Shown piece by piece: positions 56,219 through 64,000 of a stretch of DNA of 64,000 nucleotides. The stretch is taken from the NCBI GenBank assembly GCA_000222875.2, contig AFRD01000105.1, positions 1 through 64,000 of the forward strand, written 5' to 3'. Both the position numbers and the translations under genes were made by a program. Each line of letters opens with the position of its first letter. The first letter of the stretch is position 1. The notes below the pieces were generated by a model. It was not told the origin of the DNA, did not search any database, and saw nothing but the letters and a program-made list of their open reading frames with translations. The DNA is from Periglandula ipomoeae IasaF13. Lineage: Eukaryota; Ascomycota; Sordariomycetes; Hypocreales; Clavicipitaceae.

Positions 56219-57979
56219 GGTTCGGGCGGTCGTCGGATTTAACCCTGTGGCCGGTCTGTCGCACAACAGAAGAAATGCAAGTCGGGAATGCTGCGAAGTG
56301 CGAATGCGAGGTCGTGAAAGCCGAGACTCAGAAATTTGGTCCGTCATTCCCGAAAGCAGCTGTACGCGGCGGGGCGCGCAGTGCCCACAGTTGACGATTG
56401 GCAATTGTCAGGAAAGAGCGACCAGACCAGACTGGCTATGGCTCAAGCAGACACGCACGGCTTTCGTACCTACTCTGGACAATTTCCGCCCATACATGCA
56501 CAAATGCGAATATCAATATGAGGGCTGCCTGTCTCTAGGAAAAGTCTCCTTCTGGATTTGACTTGACGGATTACAAGAAAAGAACAAAGACCACACAGGC
56601 AGAAGGAACCGTTGACCGCGCGAAACGGCCACGGCCAAAAAAACAACAGTGGGTAGCCAGATAGTAATTTTATGCTCATGCTCTGTCAACACCTCTGTCA
56701 GTCCGTACCGAGCTCTAACAGCTGCAGGAACAGACGGTTTACCGCCGCTCCCAATCAGCCTCAGGCCCTCACTGTGGATTTCAGAAAGGGCATTGCTCCT
56801 TGACCTGATTGCCCATCGCGGGGTTGAGCGTTGCGGCTCGACGTCAAGCTCGAGCCATTCCATTGCCCATGGATAGGGTGTGAAACCAGGGTCTTGTTGT
56901 CTCGGTGGCAGCGTTGTCATTGGCAGCGCAAATGGTCAGAAACAGGTCGGTTCGAGACCAACGATGTTGAAGAGATGACGAGGGAGCGTAGTGTCGGTTA
57001 CGTTGTGTTCTGTTGAAGAGAGACGCGACACAACATGAATGCACTCCGTAGTAAGTAGCATTCTCCGCAAAGTCCCTTAAAATCCGGCTTGGCTTACTCC
57101 TAGCCTGGTAGATTACGCGCTGCAGAGATCAGGGCAGACCAGATTTATTACTGTCTGGCTCTGGTCTGGCACCTCTGGCTCAATGCAGACGATCGCCCAG
57201 CGGCGTGGCAGCCGGCGCCCACCAGACCAACGCAAACGGGGCTCTCTAGCGCCATGCACTTGTCTCGTCCGCCCCAATCAGGGCACTCGCCAGCACGATC
57301 CCTGGATTGTTGAACCAGCTGGGGCTCTGGCCAGCAATTTGATCTACCACGCCGGTTTTCGGCCGCTCACTTTGTTCTCAAGCGAGGCTGCCTGGCCGTC
57401 CCTGGTCGAAATCTGGGATGTGACGCTGGCGCATCTCGTCGTCCCATTTCCCCACACTCGCCACATGTCCGCCCACCCGGGCCTGCATAATCAGAACCAG
57501 AGCCAGGAGCCCAGCGCGAGCCCAGCACGAGCACATGTACCGCCGTCTCAACAACTTTGCCCGAATGCGCCGATTGACATCTTTCAATAAGCTCCGCGCC
57601 CCCGCGACCTGCCACACCACACCAGCAATCGCACCGCAACACCACCACCACCACCTTATTATAGCTCGCCTGTTCTCTGTCCCCCGTCTTCCTTCACCTA
57701 ACTCTGCCCTACCTCCCTGTCCTTTGTTCATTTCTGGCATCGGTCCTTATCATCTGGTGTTTTGAGGTTGCAAAAATTGTCTTTCGATTGTATCCAGCTT
57801 CGCTTTTACGAAAACGACTTGCAAGCAGTTATCCTTACCGAAAACGACGTCACACGCAGTGTACTAGATCTACCAGCGTCTTCGTTATCAAATTGGTTCC
57901 GCCCGGCCAATCTTGTCCTCGTTTCCACGCCCAAACCATCGCAATTATTTCGACAGTACACGATACACTATAAAATAGA
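56219..57979. other. Intergenic
   Basis: A minus-strand frame of 135 codons (56513-56920) with one hydrophobic stretch is not convincing. The right end, with CAC-rich (57635-57655) and C-rich parts, looks like the adenylate kinase promoter and leader. Confidence 0.35.
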
Positions 57980-58873
57980 ATGCAACTGAGGAGAGCCGCC
58001 AGAGTCATTCTTGTAGGCGCCCCCGGCGTTGGCAAGGGCACGCAGAGCGAACGCCTGCTCAAACGCTTTCCTCAATTAGCCTCTATCAGCACGGGCGACT
58101 TACTTCGCAGCAATGTTAAGAACAGGACGCCACTCGGTACGACCGCAGCCCCCTCCATCCCGTCCCTTTATCTTTACTACTCCTTATCCTCCACCGTTAT
58201 CTGGTCAAAGCTAACGCTTCTCCTCAAGGCATCAAAGCTGAGAGCACCATGAAAGCAGGCGGTCTCGTCGCCGATGACTTTATGCTCCGTCTCATCTCGA
58301 GCGAACTCAGACATCGCGGCTGGCTGCAGAACCACGGGCCACCCGACGTTATGACTCTCCTCCGAAGCTACTTCCACAGATATGCACAGCAGCAGTAACG
58401 ACATGGCCTTCGATGCCTTCACCGCCAGCCGAGGTTTCTCATCTGCCCAAACATCCGAGGATCCAACTGCATCTTTCATCCTCGACGGCTATCCCCGCAA
58501 TGCCTCCCAGGTCAACACACTAGACGGCATCGTCCCTATCAATCTCGCCGTGTCTCTGAAAACTCCCTTCTCCGTCATCTTAGAACGCATCGCCGGCCGC
58601 TGGGTCCACGAGCCCTCCGGCCGTGTCTACAACACCACCTTTAACGCCCCTAAGGTCCCCGGGTACGACGACATCACAGGCGAGCCACTCACCCAGCGCC
58701 CCGACGACACGGAGGGAGTTTATCGCGCACGGTTTCAAAAATTCCAGGAGGCAAGCGAGCCTCTTTTAGAGCACTACGCCAAAAAGGGCGTCCTGATTGA
58801 AGTCGAGGGCATGAGCAGCGACGAAATCAGCCCCAAGCTATATCAAGAATTCGAGCGACGCTTCGTCCTGTAA
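57980..58873 (+). CDS. Adenylate kinase family, mitochondrial GTP:AMP phosphotransferase type; one frameshift
   Basis: Exons 57980-58136 and 58229-58873 with a 92-bp intron. The N-terminus is basic and leads straight into the P-loop GAPGVGKGTQSERL, then ISTGDLLRSNVKN and the AMP-binding helix. FILDGYPRNASQVN and the LID with GRVYNTTFNAPKVPGYDDITGEPL follow, ending in a normal C-terminus. The lack of zinc cysteines in the LID and the overall layout match the Adk2/AK3 type, which uses GTP in the mitochondrial matrix. Between GPPDVMTL and SEATSTDMHSSSND the frame changes: two bases appear to be missing near 58357-58360. The summed exon length is also one over a multiple of three, and no intron fits. 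Both halves are otherwise intact. Confidence 0.85.
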
Positions 58874-59766
58874 TGGCCACACCAGATGATTTTGGATATC
58901 ATGCCGGCTATTGTATACTTTTCTTTGACAGTCATTGGGAATAGCGAGATGACCTTTTTATTTCCCGGCGTTTAGGAACTATTCATGTTTAATGATGGGG
59001 ACGAAACTGTAATCGATCCTGTTTCTTTTCTTGTCTATCTTTGGGGGAAAGTCATTCCATTATGTGGGGCATTTTATCCTCAAATGTCGACTATGGGTTT
59101 TTATTCAATTTGGTAGGATGGCCTCTTGACTCGCAAGAGCTGCGGTCAGGACGTGGGATGACGGGGAAGAGCAGGTGCTTTACCCTCGGCACAAGCAGAG
59201 TCCGGGTATTTGGAAGCGATCCATAATGTACATACATGTCATTGACAATAAGACACGAGACCTCGGGCTCGACATAGTGGTCGGTTCATTCGTTTACTTT
59301 TTCACATGATAGAGTCGGCTTCAACCCCACTGGCATGCAAGCGCGGGGAGATCCGGGAAGAAGATTTCTCTCTGAAAAGAATTATGCTGGATTGCTTTAG
59401 ATTTATTCCCATACCATGTGTTTGTCTGTGGAGCAAAGCAATCGACATGTAGAATGGATTAATCGCATCATGAATCCTCATATCTAAATGCTAGCTTGCA
59501 CGCCTGCACACTACAGTTATGAGCAACATATACCCTGATGTTTCCCCAAAAATAGAACCAAAATCCTAACAAATCTCACCCCTCTCTTGTTCACTCCTCC
59601 TGCGCTGATCGTACAATCAATCAAGTTGTCCAATGGTGCGTGTGCGCATAAGCATGGATATTCGTCAAACTAAGGTGACGTGCCGCATCGTCTGCGAAAC
59701 AAATCATTCGTGCTCAAAGCGTATCCACTGAGTCAAGACCGTCCTCTGAGACTACATTCGCAGCAC
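58874..59766. other. Convergent 3' intergenic region
   Basis: AT-rich spacer between the ends of the adenylate kinase and Erd2-like genes. No gene, tRNA or repeat seen. Confidence 0.4.
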
Positions 59767-61042
59767 TTAATCGTCCCATTCGTCACCGCTTCGCATGCCC
59801 TTGGGGATATTTCCTCCGCTAGATGGCTTTGACGAAGACGATGCTGTGGGGATACCCTCATCATCATCGTCGTCTAATGCCTTGGCCAGCTCATCTGGAT
59901 CTTGCATCTTGGCATCAGGATCGACTCCCTCTTCCAGACTCTCATCATCACGATGTCGATCCTCGTCAAAGACGTCCTCGTCAGCGCTGACTGAGATGCC
60001 ACGTGCGCCCCATCCAGGTCGCGCGGGTCGTCGAGAATCATCCCTCTCACCACCGAGGGCTGGAGCGTTCTCCTCATCATCAGTCGGCTCGAACTTCTTT
60101 CCAAAGATGCGGCGCAGAAGCCATCCGCGACGCATGTCGTCGGCGTCGACGATACCACCACCTCGAAGCTTAACGCGCTGTCGTGTGTAGTACACCCAGG
60201 CAAAGTCGACGTAGAGCGCAGTTTGTATGCATCCGAAAATGACGGCGATGGCATCGGGCTTTCGTCCGGTAAAGTCGAGTTCACGGACGAACCAGTTGAG
60301 GATGTAGAGTGCTCTGTAGGAGCCCAGCGCGAGGAGGTAGAATGAATTGATGACGGTCGGTACGGTGGTCTGTCGAAGGAGCAGGAGCTGAGGCAAGATA
60401 CAGCCTGCTTCGAGGATCTCGGAAAACACCCACATCCACTATATTGCGCAATCATTGTCAGTTCAAATACTGCTCGGCCTGATGACTAGCAAGAAATCAT
60501 GTCATTGCATTGCATGTGTAAGCGACGAACCGTGCGGAAACCCCATCTGCTCTCGAAAATCATCATCATGAAGGGCGACAAGACCGCCGCGGCAACCAGG
60601 ACGCCCGCACCCATCTTCCACGACAGCTCACGTTCGCGCGAGCGAGGGAACACCCATTGCATGATGCCGATTGTGTAGAACGACGAGAAGATGTAGACGA
60701 TTTTGAATATTAAGTTCCATAATATCTTTTCGCCAAAGATGTCGAGATATCGTGTGCAAAATACGAGAGCGTACAGCGCTTGCGTGATGAGGGATACACC
60801 TTCGGCGCTGCGATTTCGGTGAATGGCGAAGATGAGGATACCCTTGGAGGAGACGTGGGCCAGGTCTCCCAGGATGCGAAAGATCTAGAAACATGTTAGG
60901 ATTCTGAGGTCTGCGCTTCATATGGCCTGTCACTGCATTTTGTGCCCTTCGTAGGGGAACGGTCATGAATGGGAATGCGAGAGGACATGACTGTAAAGCG
61001 TTGTTAAGGCTAAGGTGGCCTACTTACGTTCCACGACACCAT
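59767..61042 (-). CDS. Erd2-like (KDEL receptor family) membrane protein with acidic tail
   Basis: Exons 61042-61028 (five codons), 60884-60531 and 60438-59767, with introns of 143 and 92 bp, encode 346 residues. The seven-helix core shows family landmarks: NIFRILGDLAHVSSKGILI, NRSAEGVSLITQALYALVFCTRYLDIF, ILPQLLLLRQ and FTGRKPDAIAVIFGCIQTALYVDFAWVYY. True KDEL receptors bind H/KDEL ligands and cycle between Golgi and ER; they are about 215 residues long. Here a hydrophilic C-terminal tail of about 125 residues follows, rich in Asp, Glu and Ser (VFDEDRHRDDESLEEGVD). This fits the longer Erd2-like paralogs of filamentous fungi, whose ligand is not established. Intact. Confidence 0.85.
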
Positions 61043-62408
61043 GGTAGGCAGGTTTTCGAGCGACCAGGGCTCGGCAGCTCGTAGGTGTTCAGCAGGAGGA
61101 AGCAAGAGTCCAAGGAGACAGGAGACGAAACGACAGCCGTGTTGAAAGAAGAGCGCTTATGCTGGGACCGGTGAGGAGGATGAAGAACAGTTGCAAGAGG
61201 CTGGCGATGAACTGCCAGGTCGCAAGTGTCACGGCGTGTTTCGAGGTGGCTGAGAGGGGATTGAACAGCGGCCAGACAGCGGCACCGGTGTGGAGAGACT
61301 GACGCAGCAGGGAGCTGGAGCTGCCAGGCAGGACGCGGCTGATTGGGCGAAGCTTGACCAGCTGAGTGGTGCTGGGAAGTTCTGGGGTGGGAAGAGGAAC
61401 CGGTACCCATCAGCAAGCAGCAGCAGCGTCCAGCTTGTCTGGTGTCTGGTGGACATTGCAGCCGCCCAACAGGGGCCGTCGCCGTGACCCGCAGCGCTGC
61501 GTCTCCGCTGCCAGTCTTAAAACAGCGCTAGGCTGCACTGACGGGATGCACTGACAACGGCTGAGGCCAACTTCCAAGGTTGTAAGCTGAGACAACAGAC
61601 AGAAAAAACAAGCATGAATCAAGACTCTTCGCTCGACACTCTGAGCTATCCGCTGCATGCGTTTCCAAAATAGTGCCGAGTGAAGGAAAAAGAGATTATG
61701 AGGCATTTAATTGAGGGTATTTCGCAGTAGCCAAGTCCCGAGAGAAGTTGCTAGGTCATATGAGTAGCTGCAATTCGACACGAGCTGAGTTTCCTCATCA
61801 TCGGTCGCCATGCCTCACACAGCAAGTCAATGAATGACCACGGCTAGATCATGCTGTACTGCCCACATCCTACAGTCTGATACCGGTCGTTTGAGCTGCA
61901 TTTATCCGCCGCGGGTAAAGCGGTACCAGACAGTATCTTTTCCAATATGATTCCGAAACCCGTGACGCTGATGACGCGGACTGCCTGTTGGACGGGTCGG
62001 GTCTGCCACGGACAGCAGAAGTGATCGACAGCCGAGCCACGATTGAAGACCAGACGGAACAATGAAACGCACGCGACACCTCTCCGCATTTGCCATGTAA
62101 CTCAGTTGTGCTTTCCCAGAAAGCTCAACGCGCTGCGTCTAATTTTGAAAGCTATTGTCGATTCCATCTCTACGGAAAGGGGCTATCAAACACCTTTCAT
62201 TCCGCCAGACTCGACCTGTTCTAGAGACAGCAGACACACAGTGTCTGCATTGCATCGCAAATCTGCCACCATACTGCCTGTGAAATACCAATACGGCAGC
62301 CGAGTTTGGAAATCAAATCTGCCGGTCTGCCTCCAAGGCAGAGGTGCGACGAAAGCGGCCTCAATGACTTGCACTTCGACAGTATACACATACTAGAAAT
62401 AAGTGACG
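61043..62408. other. Divergent intergenic region
   Basis: Lies between the starts of the Erd2-like and LicD-family genes. Short frames only, without motifs, on both strands. Confidence 0.35.
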
Positions 62409-63561
62409 ATGCGTTTACCACTATGGCTCGCCGCGCCTTTGCTTGCCTTGGCAGCATTTGTTCCACAACAACCTAAGCAGGTGAATTCAGTCGCGCGGCA
62501 AGTCGTGTCGTACCATGAGCAAGTCTCACTGGGTTCGAAACCAAAAAGTATGTGTTGCTTGGTCCTGTATTTCGTGTGTGCCCATCTTATGCCTCCGTTT
62601 CTGACGCCATTTGTAGATTTAAAGCAGTATGTCACGAGCCTCGAGCATATGCATGAGAGACAAACCGCTACTGCCAATTTACGTTTGATATGATGATGAA
62701 AATTGTTGCTCACAAATGGATAGTGCAAAAGACTCGGCTGCGTACTACGATGCTCGCTTCAAGCAAGAGACCCTTGAACAATACGAGCACCAAGCCGCCG
62801 CCCGCGATCTAGTCAGGGCGTATCTCTACACATGTCGTGAGCTCGGCGTCGAGACATGACTCATGGGAAATAGTCTGCTCGGATGGTGGTGGGGGAAGAA
62901 GGTAAGTAATGATCTGGCTTGGCCGTGATGGCCGTGCGTCTCCTCATCTCGTACTAATTCCTTCATAGATGCTGTCGTGGGATTACACAAACAACGTGCA
63001 AATCACCGAGCAGAGCCTCTACTTCCTAGCAGCATATCACAACGCCTCAGTTCACTATCATAAGCCGAAACCCAGGTCAAAAGGCCGGAAATACCTCCTT
63101 GAAATCAGCCCGAATTACAAGCGCAGGGAGCGATATGCCGTTGGCTCGGCGGACGGTCGCTGGATCGACCTCGCGAGTGGCTTGTACCTCAACATCACAG
63201 CCGTGCGGTACAATCCCGACCACGCGAATGGCGAGGGAATGCTTGATAAGAAGAATGGTCATGAGCTTCACGTAGGTTCGCCGCGTTGCTGAGTGGTTCA
63301 TTCACAAGAAAAGGATGACGGGCGATGGAAGTACAGGACACGCAATTGTACCCTTTGCGGGACACTACGTTCGAGGGAGCCCCCACTAAAATTCCATTTC
63401 GATACAAAGAGATGCTTGTGGAGACTTATGGCGATGCTGCTTTGAAGAAAACAAAGTACAATGGGTAGGTGAGCTCGCAATGAAACTGGAAGACGACAAG
63501 CTAAATGATGTGCAGTCATGCGTTTGACGAGTCCGCGATGGCATGGGTTTTGCAGCGTTGA
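62409..63561 (+). pseudogene. LicD-family protein, broken by a stop codon
   Basis: A hydrophobic leader (MRLPLWLAAPLLALAAF) is followed by exons 62724-62901, 62969-63271, 63337-63464 and 63516-63561, in phase with each other. The motifs ARDLVRAYLYTCRELGVET, SLLGWWWGKKMLSWDYTNNVQITEQSLYFLA and ADGRWIDLASGLYLNITA are those of fungal LicD proteins, which transfer phosphocholine or mannosyl-phosphate to cell-surface glycans. TGA at 62857-62859 replaces the Trp of the family motif ETWLMHGSLLGWWW. The following metal-binding motif, normally W-D-x-D-x-D-V, reads WDYTNNV, so acidic residues are lost too. The leader exon cannot be joined in phase to the rest. A decayed gene is the simplest reading. 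Confidence 0.7.
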
Positions 63562-63668
63562 GGGATACCGAGACCACACTGGCCATGAGCTCAAGCGCGA
63601 TGAACCGTTTCTATAGGCGAATTAATTGAGAACATAGAATATTAGCTAGAAAAAGAAGAATATAGTAC

Positions 63669-63851
63669 ATAACAAATGCTAGAGTAAAGAAGAGCACCAA
63701 AAATCCACAAGCTTAAATGAACACTGTTTATTAGTTTACCTTATCCTAGAGGCTAGTTTGCCTCTTACCTCCAGGATGAGGTAAACTAACGGACAGTGTT
63801 CATTTAAGCTTGTGGATTTTTGGTGCTCTTCTTTACTCTAGCATTTGTTAT
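63669..63851. mobile_element. MITE with 84-bp inverted arms (Tc1/mariner-like, TA target)
   Basis: The arms 63669-63752 and 63768-63851 are reverse complements over 84 bp, with 59 consecutive perfect matches at the outer end, around a 15-bp centre. The repeat is flanked by TA on both sides if the element is taken as ACAAATGC..GCATTTGT (63672-63848), which is the target of Tc1/mariner elements. It has no coding capacity. The five mismatches between arms are all transitions, with A/T in the left arm and C/G in the right. It sits about 110 bp past the broken LicD gene. Confidence 0.85.
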
Positions 63852-64000
63852 TAGGAGAAGAAAGGAAAGGAGTCATGGATTCCCGACGAGCGCAGAACTC
63901 GTTAATATATATTGTGCGCGGCTATTTGAGTTTTCGGAGTGAGTCATTTGCACGCAAACTTTTGCTTCTATGCAGTGGCTAAGGCTATCGCGAGATAGCC
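63852..64000. other. Right-edge sequence
   Basis: Only 149 bases remain after the MITE. No open frame with motifs is visible, and nothing can be said about the next gene. Confidence 0.3.

Overview
This window is nuclear DNA of a filamentous ascomycete, most likely a sordariomycete and plausibly Hypocreales. The evidence is short (about 50-100 bp) GT..AG introns with CTAAC/CTGAC-type branch sites, fungal-only families (Zn2Cys6 regulators, Dal5-like and monocarboxylate-like MFS carriers, kexin, Yvc1-like TRP channel, SNX4/ATG24), and one intron-containing tRNA gene. The order is inferred from how the proteins look, not from a search. I saw no prokaryotic, viral or CRISPR feature.

Layout. 0-5.4 kb: tail of a citrate synthase, an SDR oxidoreductase, a damaged regulator-like gene and a Dal5-type carrier. 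5.4-13 kb: gene-poor, with one low-confidence gene and an intact EVE-domain gene containing an 18-nt exon. 13-21.3 kb: a homolog of 2-oxoglutarate-dependent ethylene-forming enzyme (disrupted), HMG-CoA reductase and nicotinamidase. 22-26 kb: a TRP-type vacuolar cation channel, a tRNA-Lys(CUU) gene with an intron, and a 51-bp perfect hairpin. 26-31 kb: gene-poor. 31-45 kb: mostly housekeeping genes (mitochondrial phosphate carrier with a stop codon, F-box protein, kexin, SNX4/ATG24, LETM1/Mdm38) plus a small cysteine-containing secreted protein. 48-56.3 kb: a possible metabolic cluster of regulator, class III aminotransferase, MFS monocarboxylate-type carrier and second regulator, with the aminotransferase and carrier sharing a 609-bp divergent promoter. 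57.9-64 kb: adenylate kinase, an Erd2-like membrane protein, a disrupted LicD-family gene and a Tc1/mariner-like MITE.

The most striking property is damage. About ten of some twenty-four recognisable genes carry one or two discrete lesions inside otherwise well-preserved reading frames: nonsense codons in the phosphate carrier, the LicD gene and two regulators; 1-2 nt frameshifts in two MFS carriers, the TRP channel, adenylate kinase and the ethylene-forming-enzyme homolog; and a lost zinc ligand in a third regulator. Neighbours such as HMG-CoA reductase, kexin, SNX4, LETM1 and the aminotransferase are clean. Either the assembly holds residual errors, or this locus is a recently decaying copy, for example in a hybrid or duplicated genome. 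Read data would separate the two.

All exon joins were worked out by hand from splice signals, phase and remembered family motifs. No alignment or search was run.
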